64,000 bases of DNA from Lonicera japonica (Eukaryota; Streptophyta; Magnoliopsida; Dipsacales; Caprifoliaceae). The notes below the pieces were generated by a model. That model saw only the letters and a list, made by a program, of their open reading frames with translations, searched no databases and was not told the DNA's origin. The position numbers were made by a program, and so were the translations under genes. Of the stretch, positions 1-12,082 are shown in pieces. The number at the start of each line of letters is the position of its first letter. The stretch's first letter is position 1. The stretch lies in the NCBI GenBank assembly GCA_021464415.1, contig CM038468.1, positions 3,472,001-3,536,000 of the forward strand. Reading direction: 5' to 3'.

Positions 1-1718
1 AAAATAGGGCGCGAAGTAGGCCCATCGCTAAATTATGGTTGTTTAATAGCGTTCGGCAGAGCGCTGTCTTTGGTGAATTTCTGGGAAAAATGTGTCCATA
101 ATTTTAGAAAACTTCCTCTTAGAAAATTTTAGAGCTTTGAAATACCTTTCCGTGGACATAAAGAACACCTCAATCGGAGTTCCAAGTCAAAAGTTATGGC
201 CAAAATAAAAACAGTGCTGCAGAACCAAAAACTTACGCGCGGTTACTGTAGCAACCGACTTAAAGTCGGTTGAAGCTCGTTTTAAGGTGTTTTTCACCCA
301 TTTTTGAACCAACCACTTCCACAAAACTCTAGAGAGTTCTAGAGAGAGAGAGATAGGTGTTTTTGAGGTACTCTTACCTATTTTCACTTCCGATCGAAGG
401 ATTAAGCATCGAAAAGCATCCAAAACACCTCCTAGCTTACTATTCATCATCTTCTACCTTGAGGATTCTTTGGAAAAGACTTGGAGAACCAACTTTCTTT
501 CTTCTTTCTCAGGCATAAACTGAGGTAGGGGTATTTTCTTGGTTTTTGAAACTTAATAAACTTGTTTATATGTTTTCAAATAGGTTTATACACATATGTT
601 GGGTTTTTGCTCGATTATTGAAATCGGTAGTTAAATAACATATTTTGGCCACTGTTTTGATTAAATCTGAGAAGATTGGTAATGATAAAAGTGAAGTATC
701 AAGTATGTATTTTAAAATATAGTTGAACTTATGGTTTCAGAATTACCTAAAAAGGATAAGGAATGAATTTTTGGTGAATTTTACAAGATTGGTGTGCGGT
801 ATTGATTCCTACGCGGGAATCTTGAATATTTTCTTAAATATTCCAAAGTCCACTCCATAATTTGAGTAAATTCATTTGGTTAATGAATGGGGTTACTATG
901 TTAATATTTGATGATTAAGAATTTTAATTAAGTTATTATTGGAGGATATTTAATGAGGATGATGATGTTTTATGATTCATAAAACCATGAGCATGTGATT
1001 TGCAACAAGATATGCCATTTGAACTTAACATTTATGTAATATAGACTTGTGAGTGATGTTCCTTAGTTATACATGCTTGGCGATATTTAAATGGATTTGT
1101 AAATGGATTATGCATATACTAAGGAACATGGATACATAATGAATGAAGTTTAAGTGGCATGTGTTGTTTTTAGTTGTCATAAAGAGCATATATGCATGGT
1201 GTGCATCACTATTGTGTCAACCGCACTCTTGAACATTCTTCGGCAAGTTCGAATTCCCTTATGGCCTAGCGAATGGGCATTTATCTCTTATCATGATGCT
1301 GAGAGCTCATTTATATCTATATATATATATCTGTTCGGAGGTTACATGTCATGGAAATCCATGGAAGCTTCATTTTTATCTTGATATTGTCTTATCGGAT
1401 ATGATTGGTTGATTGATCTCTTGGAAATGATTGTACTTGGTCGTGGATGACCAAGGATGATGTGAATATTTATTTTCATAGTGCTTGCCGGGATGGGAAA
1501 AATAGGCAGGGCCCGGTACCCTTGGGTTGAAAAGCTCTAAACCCCTGGGGGAGCAACGTTTGGCAGCCTATAAGACACCGGTGTGGAGCCCGGGAACCTA
1601 GGCAAATTGGCAAGGCACTATGGTTTTGCGATTATCTGTATTTATATGGGATCGGGGTGAATGATCCCAGGGCTATTGTTATCTATACTTGTGTGGGATG
1701 GGGACAATTGATCCCAGG
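1..1718. mobile_element. Probable Ty3-type LTR retroelement debris
   Basis: No credible coding region is seen. The first ~550 bases read like the R/U5 part of plant Ty3 LTRs: a sentence-like run about a dilute response to a pale exon is absent, but there are a short hairpin (ACCGACTT..AAGTCGGT near 247-272) and a pyrimidine-rich stretch near 495-510. Positions 1490-1720 are relatively GC-rich, with two similar segments around 'GGGATCGGGGTGAATGATCC' (about 1648) and 1697. No LTR boundary, primer site or target duplication could be placed, so the class is inferred only from general resemblance. Confidence 0.3.
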
Positions 1719-2469
1719 TTATGAACCTACATTGACATCATGATGATTGAGACTATTATGGTCACTGGAAATTTCATTCTCTGATTCCTCACTATTTGAA
1801 ACATATTCATCGTTGCTTTCTAATGTCACTTCGTATGCCTGTCTTGCTTCATCATCCGTCATTTCCATGTTATCGCCATCCCTCATAAACTCAATGTCCT
1901 CTTCAAAATAATTATTTTCAATTTTCTTGTTGATTCCCAAGAGTTTCTGCCCATTTGTCCTCGATCATATCTTCCTTGTTCAACGAATTTTGAATACCCC
2001 TCCATGAGTCCCACACCGATTCTCTGATGCATATAACCACTCGCTTCCCTTCAATAACACCTAGTTCAGTCATCGTATCGGCTGCTTGTTTTCCTCTAGT
2101 TAAATCTTCCCTATTCAACTCGTAATTCTTAACAATCTCTGCATACGAGAACTGGCTAACCACCCTTCTGCCTGAACTAACTTCTTGATAGTTCCTCACC
2201 ACCTCTTTATGGTTGACCTTTTTCTCCCCACTAGACGGACGACCCAGGATTCTTTGTATTGAATTTGCAACCCCCCTCCAACCATTGCCCTTAATGCCAG
2301 CTGGAAAAATTACTGTATTCATGCTAGTACCTTTTCGCAGTTCCACGTGTTTGATAAAACTACCATTTTTATTCGCATATCTCTCCATAACAAACAGTGC
2401 ATAAGATGCTTGATATTTCTTGGGCTTAAATATTTCATTGAAATTATAAGCAACTGATTTTAAGTGCAC
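1719..2469 (-). pseudogene. TE-associated hypothetical protein, frameshifted, acidic C-terminus
   Basis: A 183-codon frame (2469 to 1918) is followed by a second frame (1940 to 1719) overlapping it by about 20 bases, which suggests one protein of about 250 aa broken by a frameshift near 1930. There is no in-frame ATG at the front (the first codon is GTG directly after a stop), so the start is lost or lies in another exon. The N-terminal half holds a segment around KGNGWRGVANSIQRIL that resembles short proteins found in plant retroelement neighbourhoods. The middle has charged helices (EIVKNYELNRED). The tail is strongly acidic (SNSEESENEISSD). No catalytic motif is visible. It could be a gag-like or captured host fragment; no function is assigned. 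Confidence 0.4.
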
Positions 2470-2473
2470 TCAT

Positions 2474-3119
2474 TTTTTATTAGGCGAATCTTATTTGAAA
2501 AACACTTTAATAATTCATTGCTCGATGTTAGCAGAGTTACTACAAATAAACTCTCTCTAAGTGAGGCAAGTGTGTATCTACATTCAACCTTTATTAGGCG
2601 AGTTTTGGGGATGTTAGGTGATGTTTGGTTGATGTTTTGAGTTAAGTTTTTATGATGAGTTTTTAAAATATGGTGTTTGGTAGAATTTGGAAGTATGTTG
2701 AAAAGTGAATTTGGTTTTTGTTTGAGTTTTTTTCAACCAAAAAAATTTCATAAAAAATTTCAAAAAATAGGCACAATGGATCTTATTTTATAGATCTTGA
2801 CGAGTAGATTTCAAATATATATTTTTTATCTAATTTTGATTTTTGGATTTAAAGTTACGGTATTTAAAAAAAAATTAGACAGAGAAAGTAAAGTGAAATA
2901 AATTTTAGAAAGTGTAAAAGTAAAATTAATTTTAAATTAAATTTTTGAAAATTTTGTCTAGAAACACTAACTAAACAGGCTGTTAGTATATTCAGGAATT
3001 TATTTTTGAAAGGTATTTGTAATAAGAGTGATATTTATAACCAGTGGTGTTTGTGATAGAAATATGATGCAAATAACACTACTCAACTAAAATGTATCAC
3101 GTGTCCTTTTCATTGGATC
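2474..3119. other. AT-rich intergenic, no gene seen
   Basis: Poly-A/T runs and no open frame of substance. It ends at the left target duplication of MULE-1. Confidence 0.6.
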
Positions 3120-3128
3120 TTGCTCTCG
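3120..3128. repeat. Left 9-bp target-site duplication of MULE-1
   Basis: TTGCTCTCG here pairs with TTCCTCTCG at 14981-14989 (8 of 9 identical). Each lies directly outside matching inverted ends (GAGTTCTTTT and, inverted, GAGTCCTTTT). A 9-bp duplication is the hallmark length of Mutator transposition. Confidence 0.8.
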
Positions 3129-3368
3129 GAGTTCTTTTGCCAATTATGGTTATTTTGAAACATATTTAGGAGAATAGGGTAGTTTTAAACTTAATTGGGA
3201 AAATGGGGGTCTTTTAAAAAGGCCGGTCAATTGAGTGTTTTTTATGTAAAAAACACTGGTCAATCCAGCGATTTTAATTTTTTAAAAAAAAAAGCCACAC
3301 AGACTAGCGATTTTACCTGTAAAAGCGCCACACAGTCCAGCGTTTTTACAGGCAAAAACGCAGCCCTT
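3129..3368 (+). repeat. MULE-1 left terminal inverted repeat with palindrome array
   Basis: The outer part has two to three short direct repeats of the type GGGTAGTTTTAAACTTAAT. From about 3230 there is a series of hairpins of roughly 25 bp, for example a GTGTTTTTTA arm facing TAAAAAACAC near 3235-3257 and GCGTTTTT facing AAAAACGC near 3339-3361. A run of ten A interrupts one palindrome at about 3282-3292. The right end carries the same elements in the same order, inverted. Confidence 0.8.
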
Positions 3369-3663
3369 TTCCTCATCCGTTCCTTCTCTTTTTTATTATT
3401 CCTCCCTCCTCCCCTCCCCTCGCCAACCATCTCCTCCCCTCCCCTCGCCGACCATCTCCTCCTCCCTCCTCCCTTCCCCTCGCCTGCCATCTCCTCCTCC
3501 TCCTTCTCCCTCCTCTCCCGCCGCCGGTATCCTCCTTCTCCCTCCTTCTGTCCACCGCCGGTCTCCCCTTCCTACTACTCCATCTCTCTGGCCGTTGCCA
3601 GTCATCTACTCCTCACCCATTAGCATCGGCCCAACGCAGCACTCCTCGTCACTGTCGCGCCAG
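3369..3663 (+). promoter_or_regulatory. Pyrimidine-rich leader exon of the PMD gene
   Basis: A C/T-rich tract with repeated CTCCCCTCCCCTCGCC units follows the terminal repeat and ends at a good splice donor (CGCCAG|GTATCT, exon end 3663). MULE-2 has two similar C/T-rich tracts directly inside its two left-end copies (36850-37190 and about 37960-38017), each also ending at a possible donor. I read this as a TIR-driven 5' untranslated exon. Open frames on either strand here are low-complexity (Ser/Pro or Gly/Arg) and are not credible proteins. Confidence 0.5.
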
Positions 3664-5159
3664 GTATCTCAATCTTTGTGGTACTGAGATGGACAGCTTA
3701 TATATACTTTTTGATTTTAAATTTTGCTATATAATGTGGGTGAATTTGAATTTGAATATTGGTCGGTGCTTTATGTACCTTTGTATGTGTATATATATAT
3801 TTTTGAGAACAAGCTTTGGATTTAGATGATTGGATTATAGTATGGTTGAGCAGGTTAGGTTGTATAGTGTTTCGCTGGCGTATGAGTTGACGACCAAAGA
3901 TAATGCGTAGACCATAAAAAAATTACGAGTAGAAAATAAGGGGTTGTTTATTTGAACTACGTATTTATTTATTGGCGGAATTTAATTAGATTTGATATAT
4001 GTAATTTTCTTTATCGATGACACAAATAATTAAATAATTTTTGTGCATTAAAATTGTAATGCTTTTATAGTGGGTGTTAGTATTGAAACTCTATAGATAT
4101 AAATTTAATTTTAACACCTATTTTAATTCCAACACACATCAAGTACTTGGATAAGTGTTTAGCTATGAAAATCGTAAGAAAGATAGAATATAAATATATA
4201 TATTTGGTTCCCGAAAGAGTGTTCTTTATTTAAAAAAATTGTAAAGGAAAAATGTGAGAGATTTTTGAAATTTTAATCTCAAATTTCAAATTGTATATTT
4301 TTATCATTATATTAAGGTGAAAAAAGACAATAAAAAAGTATTATGTAATTTTACAATTTGAAATTTTGAAAACACATCTAAAAGGTTCATATTTCTTTTT
4401 TGTTTGTAAACAAATTGTGACAATTATTTAATAATAACAGAACAAAGATAAAAATATATCTTATAATATAGATAGAAAATTGCCGCTAGAAAAAATGAAA
4501 TAGTTTTAAGAGTAATGTGAATTTTTTTTTTTAATAAGAGTACCAAAAGTGGATTATAATAGTTTTCTATAATTTTGGTCTTATATATAACTTTACATCT
4601 ACAATTTTAAATATAAAAACTTTTATTGGTAAATTTTAAATATATAAACTCTTAAATGGTATTTTGTTTTGAGTTTTTTGATTTGATGGGTTGAAAATAA
4701 TAAATTTTAGTTGTGTTCTCATAGTAGCAAAGTCATGTAGGAAGATATATTTTATCCAAAATCATTTTATTAGAAATAAAAGAATTAATTAAGTTTCTAC
4801 TAATTATGCATTATTACAAATTAAACCGTTAGCAATATTACAGTAAACTTTTGAATTATAACTATGGATAAACCCTTTGAGATGGCAATTTTGTAATTTA
4901 CAAGTTTGTGTTTAAAATTATAATTAAGAACTAGCATTCAAGATTAAAAATAATATCATATTGTATTTGTGTTATTTTTCGCAGATAAGTCTTCAAACTT
5001 TGGTTCCAATTTCGGATTATGTTCACACGTCACTTGCAATTGCTTAATACGTTAATAATATATTCGCTTAGACTTCATTTATTAAGTTATATACACAAAT
5101 GTACTATTGCATATGAATTGTTTATTAGTTTATATCTAATGGACACGTACATGAAACAG
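3664..5159 (+). other. Putative 5'-UTR intron of the PMD gene, AT-rich
   Basis: It starts GTATCT and ends GAAACAG|G just before conserved PMD coding sequence. It holds only AT-rich DNA with no gene. An intron between a TIR-proximal leader and the coding exon is also inferred for the transposase genes of both MULEs. Confidence 0.4.
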
Positions 5160-8100
5160 GTATTCGTCAATAGATCCTAGTCCACATGATCGACGTGTAT
5201 TATATTTACAGGGCCAGCACAGATCTTCCGCTATATGGGATGGTGATGACCCTACTTTGTTGGAGCCACGTAAGAGCGATACAGAGTTTATGGGACCCGA
5301 TGGAGAGCGTGTTATCCTGCCTGAGAGGGTCCAGCATTTATTATTACTTGCGGGATTTTACGGAGTGTACCGCATAGGTCATATTCAGTATGATCGCGCT
5401 CTTATTACATCTCTAATTGAGCGGTGGCGGCAGGAAACACATACATTCCATCTACCGGTCGGAGAGTGCACTATCACACTCCAGGATGTCGCGATATTGC
5501 TCGGTTTACCAATTGATGGCCACGCTGTTACTGCCCCTCCATTAGATGCCCCACCGGCCGACGTCTGTGAGCGTGTATTGGGCATCCGACCACCAGACCA
5601 TACTTTCAGGAATTAAAAGTTGAAGCTATCTTGGATTGCTGATACATTTCGAGACATACCTGCCCATGATGCCGAGGATGTTGAGGTGGAGCGATACACG
5701 CGTGCGTGGATTATTCAGTCACTAGGCGGATCTATTTTGGTGGACAAATCCTCAGCATTTGTCAAAGTGTCCTTACTCCCACCTCTTCAGGATTTAAATA
5801 AAGTGGGCAGTTATAGTTGGGGGAGCGTCGCCCTTGCGGTGTTGTACAGAGAGATGTGTCGAGCTAGTCGTATCAGATCGAAGCAGATTACTGGTCCACT
5901 GATGCTGTTGCAGGTATGTATTAAGGCGATCGCTTATAATTTTGAGTGTTCAATTATAAAGTTTAGACAGTCGATAATATATTGTGATTTAATTTGTGTT
6001 AGCTATGGTGTTAGGAGAGATTGTCCCACCTTCAGCTGCAACGAGTCGATATAACTATTGCTGAGGAGGAGGTAGTTCATTCGATTGATAGACCACCACA
6101 CGGATGCAGGTTCGATGATATGTAATAAGATTTTTCACAATATATGAGACAATTTTATTTTTCACACACCTCATTTACTTAATACAGGTTGCGGACGAGG
6201 TTTTCACTTGAGCGAACTCCCATACATGTTTTGACACACTATAGGGACCAGCTAGATCGTATGCGAGCAGAGCAGGTTATTCTAATTATAATCAATTAAT
6301 TATTAAGTTGGGAAAACTTGCATGTTTAGATAAATTAGTATATTTATATACTAATTTCATTTCGGGATGATTGCGACTTGAAATTGTTTGGTAATGAACA
6401 TATACTTGTTGATTGGGAGTATACATGACTTCAACATTGATTGATTGGGAGTTAAATTGTTTGTTAAATTATATTTACTTATTGAACAGGTCATACTTAA
6501 AATTTTGGAATGTTTAAAAAACAAATGGAACTCTATTGAATTTTGGACAACTTTGCCACTTGTTTACGTTGAACTATTGTTTTTTTGATTACATCTGGAT
6601 TGATTGGGAGTTGAATTGTTTGCTAAGTTATATATACTTATTGAACAGGTAAATATTAAAATTTTGGAATGTTGTAAAAATAAATGGAACTCTGCCGAAT
6701 TTTAGACAACTTTGTCAGTTGTTTACGCTGAACTATTATTATTACTGTAAATTTATATATTAATAAGTTGTATTATATAATTTACAAATGATCTGGCAGC
6801 CCTACACCGCACATGTTATGGCAGCATTACCTCCCTATTGTCTTGCTGGTCAGGCTATATAGCGGACCCGCTCACCCCTAATCTACTTCGAGATTGTGGA
6901 GTGGCACCTCCCCGACAGAGTGATGCGACAATTTGGTTTACAACAAAATATTTCGGTCGATTTTGACACAAGTGAGCAGCTGCACGATACAGATCTTAGG
7001 GGGAGGGGGTGAGGAGATCCTATTGATTGGATGCAGCATCACCGTGACTTCATTGCTTTTTGGGACCGCTGACATGAGCATTTCATTACCGCAGATGCAT
7101 TGCAGGGCCCGATTCAGTATGACCATCCTTATATGGTTTGGTTTCGTATCGTTACTCGGTGTTTCATACTTGCGACACCAGAGCATCCTCCTGAGTTCGG
7201 CCCTGAGCCAGTAGGAGTTACATTAGAGATACTGGTAAACTCTATTTCCTTAACTATATATCATAACTGTTTTGACCGAATTATATTTTAAGACTTTGAT
7301 ATAGTACTTTTACTGGTACAGGGTGACGCGCTTGCTAAGATATATGCATTGGCTATGAACCATCCGTTGCAGTCGATTACAGGAGATTCCACATCGGAGG
7401 CGATATCTGACTTGGCACATACTGCTCTTGTTAATGCGCGACAAGAGTTCAGGCTATCTGTTGATCCATTTGTGGTCCATGCACCTATACCAGACCCAAT
7501 CCCACGCCCCACTCGCCGTCATCAGAGGCGACCCAGTAAGGGTACGTCATCATCCCAGCCTACTACATTATCTTCAGCACTCGCTACCAACTCATCACAG
7601 CCTACGTTAGATTCAGATCATGCTGGTCCGTCTACCTCTAGACATCATAGCTCTTCCCTGGTAGACCCTACTTTATCACAGCCTAGTACTACTACTCCTA
7701 CTACTACTTTACCCACTACTATTACTACTACTACTATGCTACCCACGACCACCACTAGTAGTACTAGTACTTCGTTTTCTTCTCCATTGCCCCCTATACT
7801 ATCACAGCTCACTACTTGTACTGCTACTGCTACTACTACTACTACTAGTACGTTACTTACGACCACTACTACTACTTCGTTACCCACGACCACCACCACT
7901 ACTACTACTAGTACTACTACGTTTTATTCCCCATCACCCCCTAGACTATCATTGATAGATACGTTTTTTTCACCACTAGGCCCCATCTTATCACATCCAT
8001 CTACGTTATCTTCACCCCCGCACGTTAGTTTATCCCAGCCCAATAGACTTTTCTACACTTCCTACTATATTTGAGGGCTTTGACATAGGTCATTATATGT

Positions 8101-8401
8101 TCATGATGACGACAGAGTCATCATTTACATCACCACCCGTGTCACAGTAGGTTCTGGTGGTACATTCACAGTCATCGCCACTTACACCCACGGAGCATGC
8201 TGAGGGACTGACACAGTTGGCACCAGCTCATGTTGTAGATGTTCCTGTTATACCTATCGGTATAGGTCGAGGGAGGGGTAGACCAAGGGGTAAGGCGAAG
8301 GACAGGGGCTGAGGTGAGGGTGTAGAAGCACACACCCATACAGAGGTCGACAGAGAGGAGAGGCCTAAGAGGAAGAGAAAAAAACCTAGTTGTGGTACGT
8401 A
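5160..8401 (+). pseudogene. Plant mobile domain (PMD/MAIN-like) gene inside MULE-1, broken
   Basis: Spliced translation follows the PMD family (PF10536) from end to end. It begins YSSIDPSPHDRRVLYL, then HRSSAIWDG, LPERVQHLLLLAGFYGVYRI, ITLQDVAILLGLPIDGHAVT and SLGGSILVDKSSAFVKV. Then come YSWGSVALAVLYREMC, the YRDQLDRM block, IYFEIVEWHLPDRVMRQFGL, DWMQHHRDFIAFWDR and YDHPYMVWFRIVTR. Introns are seen at about 5914-6001, 6113-6187, 6276-6790 and 7233-7320. Breaks: TAA at 5614, TAG after the third splice (WCW-type motif), an in-frame TAG and TGAs in the 6800-7080 exon, and a frameshift near 8050 before a basic tail (RPKRKRKK). No ATG is visible at the front. A Thr-rich linker (7680-7925) is built from ACT triplets. 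PMD proteins include both MAIN/MAIL host genes and transposon-borne copies; this is the latter. Its role in transposition is unknown. Confidence 0.85.
7680..7925 (+). repeat. ACT/ACC trinucleotide expansion in PMD linker
   Basis: Imperfect runs of ACT and ACC triplets encode a Thr-dominated linker between the PMD domain and the C-terminal basic tail. The Val-rich frame on the opposite strand is a shadow of this repeat. Confidence 0.8.
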
Positions 8402-8829
8402 GTAGGTTGTAGTAGGTTGAATGGTAGTTATTACTATTGTTACATGGATATTGGTTTTGCTTAATTATATTACTTGATTAGATGATACACTGGGTTGTAG
8501 CAAACTATTTGATGACTACATCTGATGAATTTTTTTGTATTTGGAATCCAAATGCTTTAAACAGTAAATGTACAGGGTGCGGTGATAGGTAGTTTCATAG
8601 ATACGTTCTTTACAGTCATAACTTTTGCAAAGCAAGATCATTACATTAGTAACAAGAAATATCTTACCAGAGGCGAATTAAAATGAACTCGAAATACTAT
8701 TACATAATATTAAAATTGAACACAAACATAGTAAATAAGATATCAATAAAACATGAACAAAAAATGTATTAAACATCATTACATAAGCAGTAATACTCGA
8801 CCAAGACGGGATGCCATATTTATCTCGGT
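8402..8829. other. Spacer between convergent genes of MULE-1
   Basis: The PMD gene on the plus strand and the unknown gene on the minus strand end facing each other across this AT-rich spacer. No further gene or clear terminator is seen. Confidence 0.6.
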
Positions 8830-9564
8830 TCAATCAGTTTCCATTTGCATTTGTGCATCAGAGGTTGTTGCCATTTCTTCAGCATTATATGCGACACCTG
8901 TACTCAAGGACTCAGCTCTCCATATGGAAGTTTGACATACATTGTTCAGCAAGTCCTCTAGGTCATGTCCGTGCAAGGATCCATTTGCATTGGTTACCCA
9001 TTCAAACTGAGTTGCTTCATGAATGCCGTTTTCCATTGGAGGCTTATTCGAGTTGAACTTTTCTATCAAAAGAACATGTTTATCGATTGGCCCCGGCAAT
9101 GGATGCAGTGAGCCTTGGCCGGATGCAACCACCTTCCAATGTTCACCAAACACTTCAAACTAGAACTTGTCAAATATAGTGTAGTTGTAGTGTACCCATT
9201 TATCCCATGTAATATACAAATGTGGTGAGAAGACAATAGGCATGTGATAAGTATTTAGAAAATACCACAGATAGACATAGAACAAAGGCGTCAATGAGTA
9301 CAAAGGCACGAACGCCAACAGTGAACAATAGGGGAAGTCAAGATTCGGCCATTGATATAGAAAAGATTTTGGACGAAGCAGCCGAGGATCGAGGTGGCGT
9401 AATAACAAGTCTTGGTATATAGCTATTATTGTACGAGGAGGTGGCGTTAATAACAAGTCTTGGCATACAGCTCGATTCCTCCTTAATCGAGCTCGTATTT
9501 CTCCTTGAAGTTCTATAGGAAGAACTGGAACCAAATCATCAATTGGGGACGTGGAGTTGCTCAT
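8830..9564 (-). pseudogene. MULE accessory protein of unknown function, one nonsense codon
   Basis: ATG at 9564 opens a 244-codon frame interrupted by a single TAG at codon 135 (9162-9160). MULE-2 has TGG (Trp) at the same place, after the shared FDKF motif, so this is one point mutation. The C-terminal ~100 residues match the MULE-2 protein closely (FNSNKPP, TQFEWV, NGSLHGHD, EDLLNNVCQT, IWRAESL). Codons ~30-55 contain an in-frame duplication (CQDLLL..TII..YQDLLLR) absent from the MULE-2 copy, explaining the extra 23 codons. The centre is aromatic and hydrophobic (FLYQWPNLDFPY, TPLFYVYLWYFLNTYHMP, LYITWDKW). I recognise no family. The product could be nuclear or membrane-associated; nothing decides this. 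Confidence 0.7.
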
Positions 9565-10130
9565 ATTTTTGTTTATAATAAGAAAAGGTTAAGATGATAG
9601 TTGAACATATATGGTGAGATTAGAGTGAGATGAGTGGTACATTCATATGCTTCTTATATAGGAGTGAAACAACTGACAAGCAAGGGTTTATACAGTGGTT
9701 ATGATGTGCCAAATGAGTGAATTGACGAATCACTGGAAAAAAATTGAGATTGAACTAGTCACTAATTGTCATATGACGAATCACTGAAAAAGTTTTCTTG
9801 GCTCCAAACAAGTAACAGGGACTGAGATGACTACATCGTGAGAATACCAATGTTAAGATATTCACGTGACTGCATTCTTTTGGTTCATTAAAAAAATTGT
9901 AATATTTAATCTACAAAATTAAACTTTCTTAAGTTTTTTTTTAAGTTTGTTAGAGTATAAACAACCCACGTATTTAACATACGAATAATATTACATACTA
10001 GTGATATTACATATTACATACCAAACTTTTAAGATAGAACATTACGCTTGTTAAAATAAAAACATTACACATGATTCAAAGTAAAGCATATTAAAACATT
10101 AACTTAAACATTACATACTAAAATAAAATA
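9565..10130. other. Spacer upstream of the unknown MULE-1 gene
   Basis: AT-rich. It presumably holds the promoter of the 244-codon gene (TATATA at about 9655 lies some 90 bases before its ATG), but no element can be assigned with confidence. A stretch at about 9960-10130 has several short repeats of the type ACATTACATACTA. Confidence 0.5.
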
Positions 10131-10705
10131 TTAATTGATAGAGTCCTTAAGAAATTTCCAGTAGATTATATATGGAAAGTTGACACCTTCTTCCACCAAG
10201 TACATGAGATATGCGTGTTCTTTCTGCAGGAAAGACAAGATCAAAAACTATGCATTAAATATCGTTAAAATTAATATCTCAAGATTTAAAAAAATTATAA
10301 TTGCAAAAGGTAATTTTTTACCGTTTCCCTTTCAAAATCACCGTAAAATTTCGCGAGGTAGTAGCCTCGATTTGCAGGAGATAAAGTTGAAATTTTAGGA
10401 TGCGGAGTAGGAATTTCCTTCTCATTGTAAAAGTGGTTAAACTTTTTCACCGCTGGTTCAACTTTTGCCCACAGGCTTACAAGTTGAGTAGGCATTACAA
10501 CCCTATCTTTCCACAAAGAGTTTGATTGCTTAGGTGCCGAATTAAAAACTTCAGCCATTTGCTCCCATGTTCACGGGTTATCCCGCTCACAGCACTTACC
10601 ATTATGGGTGATTTGTTTCCAAGCCTCGCACAACAAGATTTTGTCAGGTATTGAAAATCCATCTATATCTTCAGAATGGTTATTGTTTGAGCTTGAAGAA
10701 GCCAT
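10131..10705 (-). pseudogene. SANT/trihelix-like small protein, two exons, one stop
   Basis: Exon 1 runs from the ATG at 10705 to the donor at 10322|10321 (GAAACG|GTAAAA). Exon 2 runs from 10223 (CTGCAG|AAAGAA) to TAA at 10131. The N-terminus is Ser/Asn-rich (MASSSSNNNHSED). A helical segment follows (IPDKILLCEAWKQITHNG, then CCERDNP*TWEQMAEVFN). The next block is LWKDRVVMPTQLVSLWAKVE with VKKFNHFYNEKE, and the end is LMYLVEEGVNFPY. Spaced Trp residues and the W(C)ERDNP-TW pattern resemble the Myb/SANT-like domains of plant transposon accessory and NAM-associated proteins, but the family call is tentative. The TGA inside DNP*TW is CAA (Gln) in the MULE-2 copy. DNA binding is an inference. Confidence 0.65.
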
Positions 10706-11224
10706 TATTGATTGAGAGTGATATGAAAATAAAGTATGTACATATGATGCTTTTATAATGTTTACATAGGCGTGGGTTACTATAGTACATGAGTTGGAGC
10801 ACTAATATGACAATACACTGCAGTGTCATTATGCTCAAAATCTAAATGCATGCCTGAGATGACAATACGCTACTTTAATTTATAATAATGTGACAGTACA
10901 CTAAGCATTAACAGTTATCCTGACAATGATGCTGCTACTTTAAATTCAAATTTAAATAGGGGCATACTATGCGTCAACAGTCATAACGTAACGTAAATAT
11001 CATAATAACATGTGATAATACATTATGCATGAATAGTCATCATTATAGTGGAGGCTGACATACTTCGAATCCTGAGTGACACTCATATTTAACAAATACA
11101 ACACATCATGAAAATATACGCAGTGTGCAAATTAACAATACATCATAACTGAACCGAAAATCCTAGTAACAGAAACTATGAATACTGAAAGATAAGAAAA
11201 ATACAAAAAGGGCAACATGTCTAC
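10706..11224. other. Spacer between transposase and SANT-like gene
   Basis: AT-rich, with loosely repeated motifs such as TGACAATA-C (10809, 10860, 10892, 10921). No gene is seen. It probably holds the transposase 3' end and the SANT-like gene promoter. Confidence 0.5.
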
Positions 11225-12060
11225 TTATAAGGCAACAACAGTTGTTTGTTTGTTTTTTCGAGGACAAGTGCGTCGATCATGTCCCGCCTCCCCACAAATT
11301 CCACAATGTTTGTTTCTTCGACGATCGCTTACATCCATCTCATTATGAATGCGCCTAGATGGACGACCATTTTTACGCAACAAATTTGGATTAGGGATCA
11401 AAACACCTGCACCAGTATCAGGCAAATGGGTTTCCCAAAATTCATTTGGCAAAGCAGGATACAAAGTACGAGAATATGTAGCTACATATGCCTCAAGATT
11501 TAAGTTTTGATGAATTAAATACTTCGGATCTACCCTTAGTTCAGCACACACCGCCATGACATGTGCACAAGGGTATTTATAAATTTCCCACCTACCGCAG
11601 CTGCACGTGCCTTCCTCGATGTTTACATTCTTCATTTTTCCTTTAGCTAATGTGATGGAGGCTATTCCCTGCGAATTGTTATGCCTGTAAATAATATATT
11701 TGTTGATATCCTTCGTAACCTTTGATAATTTAATCGCCATGAATGTCGTGTGATCCAACTCAGGATTGGCAAGTCTTTATTTCCCTTCCTCGCCTCTATT
11801 ACAAAAGTATGAAACAAGGCGATGAAAAATGAGCTGCACCAACGCAGTAACAGGCAAAGACCTGGCTCCAATTAAAACCCCGTTAAAAACTTCTGAAATA
11901 TTTGTCGACTTTATCCCATAGCGAAACCTTCCATCGTGAACAAAAGTCCATTTCTCTAGGGGAATTTGGTTAAGCCACCTTCATGTTTTCTTTCCTTCGC
12001 TCTCTTGATGTTCATCATATTCTTTTATCATGTCCATGTACTTATTGAATTTGGGTAAGC

Positions 12061-12082
12061 AGTAAGCAGTAAGCAGTAGCAG
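12061..12082. repeat. Short (GCAGTAA)n tandem repeat in the transposase
   Basis: Three copies of a 7-base unit lie inside the transposase reading frame, just after the SDRHRG catalytic segment. They contribute to its disruption. Confidence 0.6.

Noticed and set aside
3260..3623. Several overlapping frames (Ser/Pro-rich plus strand; Gly/Arg-rich minus strand) as proteins
   Set aside because: All arise from the pyrimidine-rich leader tract; composition is low-complexity and no domain or conservation is visible.
7645..7899. Val-rich minus-strand frame
   Set aside because: Shadow of the ACT triplet expansion in the PMD linker.
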